64,000 nt of DNA from Pseudomonas quercus (GTDB lineage: Bacteria; Pseudomonadota; Gammaproteobacteria; Pseudomonadales; Pseudomonadaceae), in assembly GCF_012033695.1 (NCBI RefSeq), contig NZ_JAAVJI010000016.1, positions 47,461-111,460 of the forward strand, given 5' to 3'. A program made the translations under genes and the position numbers. Below are positions 23,989-33,807 of the stretch, in pieces; position 1 is the stretch's first letter; each line of letters opens with the position of its first letter. A model generated the notes under the pieces. It saw only the letters and a program-made list of their open reading frames with translations, was not told the origin of the DNA and did no database searches.

Positions 23989-25944
23989 CTAAGCGGCAGA
24001 CATTTCCCGATGGGTATCGATCAAGTGCTGCACTACGCCCGGGTCTGCTAGCGTGGAAATATCACCCAGCGCGCCGTATTCGGCCGTGGCAATCTTGCGC
24101 AGAATGCGCCGCATGATCTTCCCTGAGCGTGTTTTCGGCAAACCTGGCGCCCACTGAATCACGTCTGGAGAGGCGATCGGGCCGATTTCCTTGCGCACCC
24201 AGTTTTTCAACTCCTGGCGCAGGGCCTCGCTGGGTTGCTCACCATGGTTGAGCGTCACATACACGTAGATACCCTGCCCTTTGATGTCATGGGGCACCCC
24301 TACCACGGCGGCTTCGGCGACCTTGGGATGGGCTACCATGGCACTTTCGATTTCTGCAGTGCCCATGCGATGGCCACTGACGTTCAGCACGTCATCTACG
24401 CGCCCGGTGATCCAGTAGTAGCCATCCTCGTCACGCCGAGCACCGTCGCCGGTGAAGTACATGCCACGGAACGTCTTGAAGTAGGTGTCCACAAAGCGGT
24501 CGTGGTCGCCGTAGAGCGAACGTGCCTGGCCCGGCCAGGAATCCAGAATCACCAGGTTGCCTTCGGCAGCGCCTTCGATCAGGTTGCCCAGGTTGTCTAC
24601 CAACGCCGGTATCACGCCAAAGAAGGGCTTGGTCGCTGAGCCTGGTTTCAAGCCGATAGCGCCCGGAAGGGGGCTGATCAGCACACCACCGGTCTCGGTT
24701 TGCCACCAGGTGTCGACGATCGGGCAACGTTCCTTCCCCACGGTCTTGTAATACCAGTTCCAGGCTTCAGGGTTGATGGGCTCCCCTACGGAACCCAGCA
24801 GTCGCAGGCTAGAGCCGTCGGCCCCTTCAACGGCAGCGGTACCCTCGGCCATCATGGCGCGAATGGCGGTGGGTGCAGTGTAGAGAATGTTCACCTTGTG
24901 CTTGTCCACAACCTTGGACACGCGTGTGATGTCGGGATAGTTGGGCACGCCTTCGAACAGCAGTGTGGTAGCGCCATTGGCGAGCGGGCCGTAGACGATG
25001 TAGCTATGGCCAGTGACCCAGCCTACGTCAGCGGTGCACCAGTAGATTTCGCCTGGGCGGTAGTCGAATACCCGTTCGTGAGTGAGCGCTGCATACAGCA
25101 AATAACCCGCCGTGGTATGCAGCACGCCTTTGGGTTTGCCAGTAGAACCAGAGGTGTACAAGATGAACAGCGCCTCTTCGGCCCCCATCTCCTTGGGCGC
25201 GCAGGTACTGGAGGCCACTTCAAGCAGGGCGTGGTACCAGATATCCCGGTGGCGGTTCCACTCGATGTCGCCGCCTGTGCGCTTGCACACGATCACCTTC
25301 TGCACGCTGCTGGTTTCCGGGTTAGTGAGCGCCCGGTCCACATTGGCTTTCAAGGAGGTCTTCTTGCCGCCGCGCAAGCCTTCATCAGCGGTGATCACCA
25401 CCTTGGACTTGCAGTCGATAATGCGGCCAGCCAAAGCTTCAGGCGAGAACCCGCCAAACACGACCGAATGGATGGCACCAATGCGGGCACAGGCCAGCAT
25501 GGCAACCACTGCCTCCGGAATCATCGGCATGTAAAGGGTGACCACATCCCCACGGTGTACATCCTGACCACGCAAGGCGTTGGCAAACTTGCACACTTCT
25601 TCATGCAGTTCGCGGTAAGTAATCGTCCGGCTTTCGGAAGGGTCGTCGCCCTCCCAGATGATCGCCGGTTGGTCGCCACGTGCTTCAAGGTGGCGGTCCA
25701 GGCAGTTGTACGCCACGTTGAGGGTGCCGTCTGCGAACCATTTGATGTCAACGCGGTGGTCATCAAAAGAGGTTTGCTTGACCTTTTCGAACGGCTTGAT
25801 CCAGTCCAGACGCTGGGCTTGCTCGCGCCAGAAGCCGTCAGGGTTAACCACGGATTGCTGGTACATGGCCTTGTAGGTTGCCTCGTCGGTGAGGGTATTT
25901 TCCTTCACGTCAGGGCGAACGGGGTACAGGGAAGCCGCACTCAT
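23989..25944 (-). CDS. acsA: acetyl-CoA synthetase
   Basis: A 651-aa AMP-forming ligase that activates acetate to acetyl-CoA via acetyl-AMP. The start MSAASLYPVRPDV was chosen by homology; the frame is open for 26 further codons. The P-loop-like motif YTSGSTGKPKGV lies near residue 265, the adenylate motif WWQTETGG near 415 and the hinge GRVDDVLNVSGHRMGT near 517-532. The acetylatable lysine (control by Pat/CobB-type enzymes in relatives) is in the C-terminal PKTRSGKIMRR. Divergent from the DUF2790 gene across a 319-bp gap with no other gene visible. Confidence 0.96.
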   Translation of the reverse strand: MSAASLYPVRPDVKENTLTDEATYKAMYQQSVVNPDGFWREQAQRLDWIKPFEKVKQTSFDDHRVDIKWFADGTLNVAYNCLDRHLEARGDQPAIIWEGDDPSESRTITYRELHEEVCKFANALRGQDVHRGDVVTLYMPMIPEAVVAMLACARIGAIHSVVFGGFSPEALAGRIIDCKSKVVITADEGLRGGKKTSLKANVDRALTNPETSSVQKVIVCKRTGGDIEWNRHRDIWYHALLEVASSTCAPKEMGAEEALFILYTSGSTGKPKGVLHTTAGYLLYAALTHERVFDYRPGEIYWCTADVGWVTGHSYIVYGPLANGATTLLFEGVPNYPDITRVSKVVDKHKVNILYTAPTAIRAMMAEGTAAVEGADGSSLRLLGSVGEPINPEAWNWYYKTVGKERCPIVDTWWQTETGGVLISPLPGAIGLKPGSATKPFFGVIPALVDNLGNLIEGAAEGNLVILDSWPGQARSLYGDHDRFVDTYFKTFRGMYFTGDGARRDEDGYYWITGRVDDVLNVSGHRMGTAEIESAMVAHPKVAEAAVVGVPHDIKGQGIYVYVTLNHGEQPSEALRQELKNWVRKEIGPIASPDVIQWAPGLPKTRSGKIMRRILRKIATAEYGALGDISTLADPGVVQHLIDTHREMSAA

Positions 25945-26263
25945 CTTTACGTTCCTCAGGGCAATCGTTGTTCTTGTTAGGGGGGTTGTACGCCAAAGCG
26001 CTGCCCTACAGCCATTCGACAATGGTAGTAAAAGGTTCGGACAGCAGCGTTGCGGCTTTATTGTTACGTATTTGGATAATACTGTTTCTTCAAAGCCTGC
26101 CTGTTATCACCGCTTGGCGCGCGCCTAGAATGCACCCCGCCAGCAATGGCAAACCTGCTGAACAGCCCCCACGAAGGTCTGCTTTCACCCCTCCCTGACG
26201 AGACGCCCGCGATCCGGAAAACGGTCGCGCGGGCACGCTCGACCGTAAAAAAGGTAAGCCGAA

Positions 26264-26530
26264 ATGACTCGCTTCACGTTCACCTTGTCCGCCTGCATCG
26301 CAACCTTTGCCTTAGGCACAGCGTTGCCGGCCTTTGCCAAGGCGGACTCGGAAGAACCCGTGGTTGAACACTACACTTACGCCACCACCCTGGACGTCGC
26401 CCATGTGGTAAGCGTGGACCCGGTGCCTAACGTGTGCCAGGCAGTACCGGTGCGCATGACCTACGACGACAGCCAGGGCCAGCGGCATGTGATGGAGTAC
26501 GAGGTGATGGGCAACGGGTGTACGGACTGA
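26264..26530 (+). CDS. DUF2790 family small exported protein
   Basis: An 88-aa protein. Residues 1-25 form a signal peptide ending PAFAKA. The mature part HYTYATTLDVAHVVSVD, then CQAVPVRMTYDDSQG and a C-terminal cysteine (MGNGCTD) is characteristic of DUF2790, a Pseudomonas family of about 80-90 aa with two conserved cysteines. The structure is probably a small beta domain held by one disulfide in the periplasm. Function unknown. An AAGGTAAG ribosome site precedes the ATG. Convergent with the MFS gene. Confidence 0.85.
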   Translation: MTRFTFTLSACIATFALGTALPAFAKADSEEPVVEHYTYATTLDVAHVVSVDPVPNVCQAVPVRMTYDDSQGQRHVMEYEVMGNGCTD

Positions 26531-26554
26531 AACACAGCCTTGTACCGTAAACCC

Positions 26555-27778
26555 CTATAACGGCTCATCCGCATGTCGAGGGGCATTCAGGGCCTGCTTG
26601 TACAGCCGCAGGCTGAGCAACAGGCCGGCCGCCGCCGCCAGGGCTGCCATGAGGAAGATCGACGCAAACCCGAAGCCGGACGCCACTGCACCTGCGATCG
26701 GGCCAGTAAGGCCCAGCGACAAGTCGATGAACAGCGAGTAGGCACCTACCGCCGCACCACGGCTGGCTGCGGGCACCAGGTTCACGGCCTCTACGCCCAG
26801 TGCTGGGAACACCAGGGAGAACCCGAAGCCGCTCAGGGCTGCACCCGCCATGGCCCATTCCATGCTGGGGGCCACCCAAAGCAGCAGCAACCCCAGGGTT
26901 TCTACCCCAAGGCATGCGATGGCCACACGAAAGCCACCCAGGCGGTTGATCATGCCGCCGAACAGCAGGCGGGCAAAAATGAAGCAGCTGCCGAAGATGG
27001 ACAGGCACAGCGCGGCATCCCCCCAGTGCTGAGTCGCGAAATACAGGGTGATGAAGGTCGCGATGGTGCCAAAGCCGATACCGCCCAAGGCCAGGCCACA
27101 ACCGTGGGGCAATACCCGCCCCAGCACATGGATAAAGGGCAGGCGTTCGCCGCTCACGATAGGGGCCGGGACTTTGCGCCAGGCCAGGGCGATGCCCAAC
27201 GCTGACAGCAGCATCACGGCAACCCCCATGCTCCACAGCCCCAACTGCCCCACCAGCCATACCCCGCCGGGCGCACCGATGGCCAGCGCACCATAGCTGG
27301 CAATGCCATTCCAGGAAATGACCTTGGCAGTATGGGCCGAGCCCACGCGCCCAATACCCCAGCCAATGGAACCGGAGCCCACCAGGCTTTCGGCCGAGCC
27401 CAGCACGACCCGGCCGATGAACAGGCATGCCAGGCTCAACCCCGGCATGGCCTGGAACCAGGCCGCCAGCAGCATGAACACACCACTGAGCCCACAGCCA
27501 CCCAAGCCGATGATCACGGCTTTCTTGCTGCCTCGGTTGTCGATGAGGCGGCTGGCATAGGGCCGGCTGAGCAAGGTGGCCAGGTACTGAACGCTAATCA
27601 CCAACCCGGCCAGCACCGCGCCGTAGCCCAGGTCGGTATGCACGAACCCGGGCAGAACAGCCAGTGGAATGCCAATGTTCAGGTAACCGATGAACGTGAA
27701 CAGTACGATGGAAACCACTTGCAGCGTGATTGCCAGGGGGTGCGGCGTAGAAGACATGAGCGGTGCCGTAGAAGCCAT
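26555..27778 (-). CDS. MFS transporter, YhhS/Arabinose-efflux type
   Basis: A 407-aa major facilitator with twelve predicted helices. The N terminus is MASTAPLMSSTPHPLAI; an internal Met at codon 8 is an alternative, and neither has a strong ribosome site. The loop 2-3 motif is seen in SRPYASRLIDNRGSKKAVI. The closest group by memory is the YhhS family, linked to efflux of small molecules, but the substrate is unknown. It lies only 13 bp downstream of the aromatic amino-acid permease gene on the same strand, so the two are likely co-transcribed. Confidence 0.85.
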   Translation of the reverse strand: MASTAPLMSSTPHPLAITLQVVSIVLFTFIGYLNIGIPLAVLPGFVHTDLGYGAVLAGLVISVQYLATLLSRPYASRLIDNRGSKKAVIIGLGGCGLSGVFMLLAAWFQAMPGLSLACLFIGRVVLGSAESLVGSGSIGWGIGRVGSAHTAKVISWNGIASYGALAIGAPGGVWLVGQLGLWSMGVAVMLLSALGIALAWRKVPAPIVSGERLPFIHVLGRVLPHGCGLALGGIGFGTIATFITLYFATQHWGDAALCLSIFGSCFIFARLLFGGMINRLGGFRVAIACLGVETLGLLLLWVAPSMEWAMAGAALSGFGFSLVFPALGVEAVNLVPAASRGAAVGAYSLFIDLSLGLTGPIAGAVASGFGFASIFLMAALAAAAGLLLSLRLYKQALNAPRHADEPL

Positions 27779-27791
27779 GAATGGAAAGAGC

Positions 27792-29192
27792 CTAGCTGGC
27801 CGGACGCGTACCGGCACGGGCCGATTTCAGCCGGTACAACACCAGCGATAGCGCGACCCACACCGGTATCATCAACACGGGCACGTGCATCCCCATGGCC
27901 CACATCACACCCAGGATCAATACCACAAAGGCCAGGCACAGGTAGTTGCCCGTCGGATACCACACAGCCTTGAACAGCGGTGCCTGGCCAATACGGTTCA
28001 AGTGCTGGCGGAAGCGCAGGTGCGACCAGCTGATCATGGCCCAGTTGATCACCAGAGTGGCCACCACCAAGGCCATCAGCACCTCCAGTGCATCGTGAGG
28101 CATCAGGTAATTAAGCAGCACGGTAATGGCTGTCACCACTGCCGAGGCCAGCACCGCCACTACCGGCACGCCGCGACGGTCCAGGCGGGCCAGGGCAGCA
28201 GGCGCATCGCCCTGCTCTGCCATGCCCACCAGCATGCGCCCATTGCAGTAGGCCCCGCTGTTGTAGACCGATACGGCTGCCGTCAGCACCACAAAATTGA
28301 GCACATGGGCGGCGGTGTCACTGCCTAGCAAGGCAAATACCTGAACGAATGGGCTGGCGCTGTAGCCGTCCCCGCCTGCCCCCAGGGTAGCCAGCAGGCT
28401 GTCCCAGGGAATAAGGGACAACAGCACAACCAGGGCGCCCACATAAAAGATCAGGATGCGCCAGATCACCTGATTGATCGCCTTGGGGATGACCTCACGG
28501 GGTTTGTCGGCCTCAGCCGCCGTGAAGCCGAGCATTTCCAGCCCGCCGAACGAAAACATGATCAGGGCCAATGCCATCACCAGCCCGTGCAGGCCATTGG
28601 GGAAAAACCCGCCGTGTGCCCAGAGGTTCGTGACGCTCGCCTGAGGGCCCCCGTGGCCGGAGACCAGCAACCAGGTGCCCAGGCCTATCATGCCCACCAC
28701 TGCCACAACCTTGATGATGGCAAAGCAGAATTCAGCCTCCCCGAACACCCGTACGTTGGTCAGGTTTACTATCGTGACCAGGGCAAAGAAGCCTGCCGCC
28801 GAGACCCAGGTAGGGATCTCTGGCCACCAGTACTGGATGTACTTGCCCACTGCCGTGAGTTCGGACATGCCCACCAGCGTATACAGCAACCAGCAGTTCC
28901 ACCCCGAGAGAAAGCCGGCAAACCCGCCCCAGTAGCGGTGGGCGAAGTGGCTGAAGGAGCCGGCCACCGGTTCCTCGACGATCATTTCCCCCAACTGGCG
29001 CATGATGAGAAAGGCAATGAACCCACACAGGGCATAACCCAGGATCATGGACGGGCCGGCAGACTTGAGCACACCGGCAGAGCCCAGGAACAGACCGGTG
29101 CCGATGGCGCCGCCCAAAGCGATAAGCTGGATGTGACGGTTTTTCAGGCCGCGCTGGAAAGCGCCTGTGTCGCGAGGGTGGGAAGCGGTCAA
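27792..29192 (-). CDS. aroP: aromatic amino acid permease, AroP family
   Basis: A 466-aa APC-superfamily secondary transporter with twelve helices, predicted to import phenylalanine, tyrosine and tryptophan. The N-terminal signature RGLKNRHIQLIALGGAIGTG and the segments IMRQLGEMIVEEPVAGSFSHFA and ELTAVGKYIQYWWPEIPTW closely follow E. coli AroP, apart from substitutions such as GMSELTAV for AMAELTAV. Specificity between AroP, PheP and related proteins cannot be settled by eye. Followed 13 bp later by the MFS gene. Confidence 0.88.
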   Translation of the reverse strand: MTASHPRDTGAFQRGLKNRHIQLIALGGAIGTGLFLGSAGVLKSAGPSMILGYALCGFIAFLIMRQLGEMIVEEPVAGSFSHFAHRYWGGFAGFLSGWNCWLLYTLVGMSELTAVGKYIQYWWPEIPTWVSAAGFFALVTIVNLTNVRVFGEAEFCFAIIKVVAVVGMIGLGTWLLVSGHGGPQASVTNLWAHGGFFPNGLHGLVMALALIMFSFGGLEMLGFTAAEADKPREVIPKAINQVIWRILIFYVGALVVLLSLIPWDSLLATLGAGGDGYSASPFVQVFALLGSDTAAHVLNFVVLTAAVSVYNSGAYCNGRMLVGMAEQGDAPAALARLDRRGVPVVAVLASAVVTAITVLLNYLMPHDALEVLMALVVATLVINWAMISWSHLRFRQHLNRIGQAPLFKAVWYPTGNYLCLAFVVLILGVMWAMGMHVPVLMIPVWVALSLVLYRLKSARAGTRPAS

Positions 29193-29278
29193 AAGCGGTT
29201 ACCTTGAAAACGATTACGCACCCTGCGCCGATCACGAATAGCGGGGTGCCATTTCACTACCGGCAGGCTGAAACACAC

Positions 29279-29298
29279 TGCCCGGCCAAGGCCGGGCA
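29279..29298 (-). terminator. hairpin after rluB
   Basis: A perfect stem, TGCCCGGCC-AA-GGCCGGGCA, eight bp past the rluB stop. The following T tract on the minus strand is weak (GTGTGTTT), so termination may be partial. Confidence 0.6.
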
Positions 29299-29306
29299 GC
29301 GGGGGT

Positions 29307-30434
29307 TCAACGCTTGGCCGGACCTTTCGGAGCGCCAGCGGGCTTACCAGAAGGCTTGCCGGACTGACGACTGCTTGGCTTGCCGCCGGGTGCAGCGGAA
29401 GGCTTGCCTTCCGATGGGCGACGGCCGTTGCCACGCACTTCGCTGGGGCGCTCGGCCACTACCGAACCCCGCGCAGGTGCTGGCCGTGGGCGCTGTTCTT
29501 CACGTGCCGCACGGGGTGCGCGCTCATCGGCGTCCGCTGCAGGGCGCACCTGGCGTACACGCTCGTTACGGCCCAGCGGGCGCGCCGACTTGCGTTGCAT
29601 ACGTTCCAGCTTGTCCTTGGCCTTGGCGGTTTGCACCGGCATGGCCACCGACGCCAGCCCTACTTCAGCGGCCAGGATGTCCACTTCGTGCTGGCCCAGC
29701 TCACGCCAGCGGCCCATGGGCAGGTCCGAATTCAGGAACACCGGGCCAAAGCGCACGCGCTTCAAGCGGCTGACCACCAGCCCTTGGGACTCCCACAACC
29801 GGCGCACTTCGCGGTTGCGGCCCTCCATCACCACGCAGTGGTACCAGTGGTTGAAACCTTCACCGCCCGGCGCCTCCTGGATATCGGTGAATTTGGCCGG
29901 GCCGTCTTCGAGCACCACGCCTTCCTTCAAGCGGGCGATCATGTCGTCGTCCACTTCACCACGCACGCGCACGGCGTATTCGCGGTCCATCTCATACGAC
30001 GGGTGCATCAGGCGGTTGGCCAGCTCACCGTCGGTGGTAAACATCAGCAGGCCCGTGGTGTTGATGTCCAGCCGGCCGATGTTGATCCAGCGGCCTTCAC
30101 GTGGGCGCGGCAGGCGATCGAATACGGTGGGGCGGCCTTCCGGGTCGTCGCGGGTGCAGATTTCACCATCGGGCTTGTTGTAGATGATCACGCGGCGCAC
30201 GGTTTCGGCCGCTTCTTCGCGCTTGATCAACTTGCCGTCAACGGTGATGGCATCGTGCAGGTCTACCCGCAGGCCCAAGGTGGCCACCTTGCCGTTGACC
30301 TTGATGCGGCCTTCGCCGATCCAGGCTTCCACGTCGCGGCGCGAGCCTACGCCAATGCGGGCCAGTACTTTCTGGAGTTTTTCCCCGGCTGGGGGCAACG
30401 GCGCATCAGCGGCGTCGATAACGTGTTCATTCAT
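29307..30434 (-). CDS. rluB: 23S rRNA pseudouridine2605 synthase RluB
   Basis: A 375-aa enzyme that makes pseudouridine 2605 in 23S rRNA. The S4 RNA-binding domain is at about residues 17-75 (EKLQKVLARIGVGSRRDVEA). The RsuA/RluB catalytic motif with its Asp is GRLDINTTGLLMFTTDG near residue 126-142. The C terminus beyond about residue 255 is a long low-complexity tail rich in Arg, Pro, Lys, Gly and Ser ending KPAGAPKGPAKR, typical of Pseudomonas RluB and likely to contact RNA. Start MNEHVIDAADAP chosen for context; the frame is open 23 codons upstream. Confidence 0.94.
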   Translation of the reverse strand: MNEHVIDAADAPLPPAGEKLQKVLARIGVGSRRDVEAWIGEGRIKVNGKVATLGLRVDLHDAITVDGKLIKREEAAETVRRVIIYNKPDGEICTRDDPEGRPTVFDRLPRPREGRWINIGRLDINTTGLLMFTTDGELANRLMHPSYEMDREYAVRVRGEVDDDMIARLKEGVVLEDGPAKFTDIQEAPGGEGFNHWYHCVVMEGRNREVRRLWESQGLVVSRLKRVRFGPVFLNSDLPMGRWRELGQHEVDILAAEVGLASVAMPVQTAKAKDKLERMQRKSARPLGRNERVRQVRPAADADERAPRAAREEQRPRPAPARGSVVAERPSEVRGNGRRPSEGKPSAAPGGKPSSRQSGKPSGKPAGAPKGPAKR

Positions 30435-30549
30435 GGTTGGCACCTCCCGGTGGGTAGACGACACGGCGGCTTTCGCCGAAAAGGGCGCGCATGATACGCC
30501 CAAATGACGCTGCGGCGTAGCTGAGGTTACAAAGTTTCAGACCAGTGCC

Positions 30550-31413
30550 TTAGCGAGGCCTCTCGCTGTTGACGTTGCCGTCGGCCTCAGGCGCCGCTTC
30601 GTCAGCCTCCGTGCCTGGTGGTTCAAGGCCTGGCACTGGCCCCGTATCTGGTGCCGAACCGGGTTCGGTATCCGGCAGTGGCTCAGGTAAGCGCAGGTCA
30701 TCGAAGTCTGTCTTCAAGCCCGCCTCCATGTCATCCAGTTCCAGCAACAGGCTGCGGAAGCTGGTTTCTTCGGCAGGCGCAGCCTCTTCATCTTCCACCA
30801 CGCCCCCACTGGCGTCGGCCAGTGCCTGGAGGTGCGCCGGCACGGGCGCGTCTTCGTCGTCCATCAAGGGGGCAGGTTCAAGCTCGCGCAAGTCAGCCAG
30901 CGGTGGCAGCTCGTCGAGGTTTTTCAAATTGAAATGGTCCAGGAATGCCTTGGTGGTGGCAAACATGGCGGGCCGACCGGGCACTTCCCGGTGCCCTACC
31001 ACGCGAATCCACTCTCGCTCCAGCAGGGTCTTGACGATGTTGCTGTTAACCGCCACGCCTCGTACGTCTTCGATCTCGCCACGGGTGATGGGTTGGCGAT
31101 AGGCGATAAGCGCCAGGGTCTCCAGCATGGCACGCGAGTACCGCTGGGGGCGCTCTTCCCACAACCGCCCCACCCAGGGCGCATACCGCTCACGGATCTG
31201 CAGGCGGTAGCCGGAGGCCACTTCCACCAGTTCGAAAGCCCGGTTGTCACAGGATTTGCGCAGCAGGTCCAGCGCTTTGCGAAACACCGAAGGGCCTGGG
31301 CGCTCGCCCTCTTCAAACAGCTCGTAGAGCCTGTCCAGGCCCTGGGGTTTACCGGAGGCGAGTAAAAAGGCTTCGAGCAGAGACGCCAGCTCGCGAGGTT
31401 CATTCAGGTTCAT
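30550..31413 (-). CDS. scpB: segregation and condensation protein ScpB
   Basis: A 287-aa kleisin-associated winged-helix protein of the SMC-ScpAB condensin. The two winged helices span about residues 10-165 (LASLLEAFLLASGKP, LALIAYRQPITRGEIEDVRGV, VGHREVPGRPAMFATTKAFLD). The last 110 residues form an acidic Pro/Glu-rich tail, which is commonly extended in Pseudomonas. It follows scpA by 21 bp in one operon. Confidence 0.94.
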   Translation of the reverse strand: MNLNEPRELASLLEAFLLASGKPQGLDRLYELFEEGERPGPSVFRKALDLLRKSCDNRAFELVEVASGYRLQIRERYAPWVGRLWEERPQRYSRAMLETLALIAYRQPITRGEIEDVRGVAVNSNIVKTLLEREWIRVVGHREVPGRPAMFATTKAFLDHFNLKNLDELPPLADLRELEPAPLMDDEDAPVPAHLQALADASGGVVEDEEAAPAEETSFRSLLLELDDMEAGLKTDFDDLRLPEPLPDTEPGSAPDTGPVPGLEPPGTEADEAAPEADGNVNSERPR

Positions 31414-31434
31414 CGGGGGCCCAGGTAGGTACGT

Positions 31435-32244
31435 TCAGTCTGCTCGCACCCGTACATGGATGGCAGCAAAGGCCTCATTTTGCACCAGCTCGATCAAAGA
31501 TTCCTTCACAAGTTCGAGAATGGCCATGAACGTCACCACCACACCCAGCTTGCCCTCGTGCGCCGCGAACAGGTCGATAAAGGGCACAAAGGCACCCCCC
31601 TTGAGCTTTTCCAGGACCTCACTCATACGCTCGCGGGTAGACAGCGCCTCACGGCTTACCTGGTGGCTTTCGAACATGTCGTTGCGCCGCATCACCTCGG
31701 CCATGGCCAGCAGCACTTCCTCCAAGGCAACGTCCGGTAACAGGCGCCTGGCCTTGGCCTGGGGCGCGTCCAGTTGTGGCACCTGAATCTCCCGGCCCAC
31801 CCGAGGCAGTGCTTCGATACCCTCGGCCGCAGCCTTGAAACGTTCGTATTCCTGCAAACGGCGAATCAGCTCGGCTCGGGGGTCGCCCTCCTCTTCCTCG
31901 ACGTCTGCCGACCGAGGCAACAGCATGCGGGACTTGATCTCCGCCAGCATGGCCGCCATCACCAGGTACTCGGCCGCCAGCTCCAGCCGAATGGTTTTCA
32001 TCAGCTCCACATAGGCCATGTATTGCCGGGTGATATCGGCCACCGGTATGTCCAGCACGTCGATGTTCTGCTTGCGAATCAGGTACAGCAGCAGGTCAAA
32101 GGGCCCCTCGAAGGCTTCAAGGAAGACTTCCAGCGCATCCGGCGGGATGTAGAGGTCCTGGGGCAGGTCGGTGAACGCTGCGCCATATACCCTGGCCGGC
32201 TGTGGCGTGTCCGTGGCCGCTACCGCCTCGGCGGCTGACGTCAT
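31435..32244 (-). CDS. scpA: segregation and condensation protein ScpA
   Basis: A 269-aa kleisin that links SMC heads in the condensin complex for chromosome packing. The start MTSAAEAVAATDT was chosen because its ATG overlaps the yciO stop (ATGA). Signature segments: LEAFEGPFDLLLYLIRKQNIDVLDIPVADITRQY (given here in part: FEGPFDLLLYLI and IDVLDIPVADIT) and YLVMAAMLAEIKSRMLLP. The C-terminal winged helix that touches the SMC head is FMAILELVKESLIELVQ. Confidence 0.95.
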   Translation of the reverse strand: MTSAAEAVAATDTPQPARVYGAAFTDLPQDLYIPPDALEVFLEAFEGPFDLLLYLIRKQNIDVLDIPVADITRQYMAYVELMKTIRLELAAEYLVMAAMLAEIKSRMLLPRSADVEEEEGDPRAELIRRLQEYERFKAAAEGIEALPRVGREIQVPQLDAPQAKARRLLPDVALEEVLLAMAEVMRRNDMFESHQVSREALSTRERMSEVLEKLKGGAFVPFIDLFAAHEGKLGVVVTFMAILELVKESLIELVQNEAFAAIHVRVRAD

Positions 32245-32870
32245 GCGCCCGCCTCGAAAGGCGTGGGGTCGCCACACCCCACCCGCACCACCTGTGGGTC
32301 ATTGCTGGAAAGGTCCACCACGGTAGAGGCCGCACCGCCGCCAGGGCCGCCGTCAATGATCAGGTCCACCTGGTGCTTGAGCCTTTCACGCATCTCGTCG
32401 ATGTCGCTCATGGGTTCTGTGTCACCGGGCAGAATCAGGCTCACGCTCATCAACGGCTCGCCCAGCGCCTCCAATAGTGCTTGGGCAATGGGATGCTGGG
32501 GCACCCGTAGGCCAATGGTACGGCGCTTGGGGTGCAGCAGCAGCCGCGGCACTTCACGGGTAGCACTGAGGATAAACGTGTACGGGCCGGGCGTATGGGC
32601 CTTCAGCAACCGGAAAGCGGCGGTGTCCACTTTGGCGAACAGGCCCAGCTGCGACAGGTCGCTGCACAGCAGCGTGAAATTGTGGCGATCATCCAGCTGG
32701 CGCAAGCGCCGAACACGCTCGATGGCCGATTTTTCACCGATGCGGCAGCCTACTGCGTAGGACGAGTCCGTGGGGTACACCACCACACCGCCTGCGCGAA
32801 TGATATCCACGGCCTGCTTGATCAGCCGTGCCTGGGGTGTTTGCGGGTGAATCTGAAAGAACTGGCTCAC
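32241..32870 (-). CDS. yciO: YciO/YrdC-Sua5 family protein
   Basis: A 209-aa member of the Sua5/YciO/YrdC fold, which in relatives makes threonylcarbamoyl-AMP for tRNA t6A; YciO itself is a paralogue of uncertain role. I chose the GTG at 32870, giving VSQFFQIHPQTPQ, because E. coli YciO begins MSQFFYIHPDNPQ; an ATG 11 codons upstream is an alternative that would overlap the PHP gene. The core GGVVVYPTDSSYAVGC, DDRHNFTLLC and HTPGPYTFIL is intact. It overlaps scpA by 4 bp. Confidence 0.9.
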   Translation of the reverse strand: MSQFFQIHPQTPQARLIKQAVDIIRAGGVVVYPTDSSYAVGCRIGEKSAIERVRRLRQLDDRHNFTLLCSDLSQLGLFAKVDTAAFRLLKAHTPGPYTFILSATREVPRLLLHPKRRTIGLRVPQHPIAQALLEALGEPLMSVSLILPGDTEPMSDIDEMRERLKHQVDLIIDGGPGGGAASTVVDLSSNDPQVVRVGCGDPTPFEAGA

Positions 32871-32883
32871 GTGATAATCCTGA

Positions 32884-33741
32884 TCATAGGCCTGCGCGCT
32901 CATTGCCAAAACGCTCCCACAGTAACGGCAGGTCTTGCGGAAGCGCGCGGTAGCTGCCGATTTCTCCCCAATTGCCGGGCCCGTGGAAATCGCTGCCCGC
33001 ACTGGCCAGCAGCTTGAATTCCCGAGCCAGGATGGCGAGGGTTCCTGTTTGTTCGTCCGCCTGCTGACCATTGACCACTTCCAAGGCATGCCCCCCTGCC
33101 TGCTGATAGTCGGTGATCAGGCGCCGACGCTTGCTTCGATTGAAATCATAGTGCATCGGGTGAGCAAGGCTTACCCAGGCGCCTGCACGGCGCAGCGTGC
33201 GAACGGTGTCTTCGAGGGTGGGCCAATGCTGCTTCACGTCACCGATCTTGCCCGCGCCCAGCCAACGCTTGAACGCCGCCTGCCTGTCTGGCACCCACCC
33301 TTTCTGGACGAGGTAATCGGCAAAGTGGGGGCGCGCGGGGGCGTTGCGGCTGTCGCCCAACGCCGCCTGAAGCGCACGTGCCCCCTCCAGCGCACCGGGC
33401 ATGCCCTTGGCCGCCAGCCGGCGGTCGATTTCCTCGGCCCGTAGCCAGCGCCCGGTGTGCAACGCTTCCAGGGCTTCAGATAGCTCAGGCGCATCCCGTT
33501 CAAACCCGTACCCCAGCACGTGAATGGTGGCCCCACCCCACGTGCAGGACATTTCAACGCCGCTGACCCACTGCATACCCAGGTCGGTGGCGGCTGCATG
33601 GGCTTCGCTCAAGCCATCCAGGGTGTCGTGGTCAGTGAGCGCAATCAGCTTCACGCCCTGCGCATGGGCCCGGGCAATCACACTGGCCGGGGCCAGGGCG
33701 CCGTCGGAGGCCGTGCTGTGACAGTGCAGGTCAACATTCAT
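32884..33741 (-). CDS. rnm: PHP-domain 5'-3' exoribonuclease RNase AM (YciV/TrpH)
   Basis: A 285-aa PHP-family metal-dependent phosphoesterase. E. coli YciV (RNase AM) trims 5' ends of short RNAs and rRNAs and hydrolyses 3',5'-bisphosphonucleotides. Metal-binding motifs are in place: DLHCHSTASDG at residues 4-14, LTDHDTLDGL near 36-45, SGVEMSC near 60 and the late histidines in SLAHPMHYD and SAGSDFHGPG. It is first of the PHP-yciO-scpA-scpB run and divergent from yciB across 66 bp. Confidence 0.92.
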   Translation of the reverse strand: MNVDLHCHSTASDGALAPASVIARAHAQGVKLIALTDHDTLDGLSEAHAAATDLGMQWVSGVEMSCTWGGATIHVLGYGFERDAPELSEALEALHTGRWLRAEEIDRRLAAKGMPGALEGARALQAALGDSRNAPARPHFADYLVQKGWVPDRQAAFKRWLGAGKIGDVKQHWPTLEDTVRTLRRAGAWVSLAHPMHYDFNRSKRRRLITDYQQAGGHALEVVNGQQADEQTGTLAILAREFKLLASAGSDFHGPGNWGEIGSYRALPQDLPLLWERFGNERAGL

Positions 33742-33807
33742 GGGCGGCACTTTCGAGTTCAGGAAGGTTTGCTATTATGCCGCCACATCCTGCGCCTGGC
33801 TGCCATT

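Noticed and set aside
24700..25980. A 426-codon open frame on the plus strand
   Set aside because: Antisense of acs, which is certain by motif. No ribosome site or homology.
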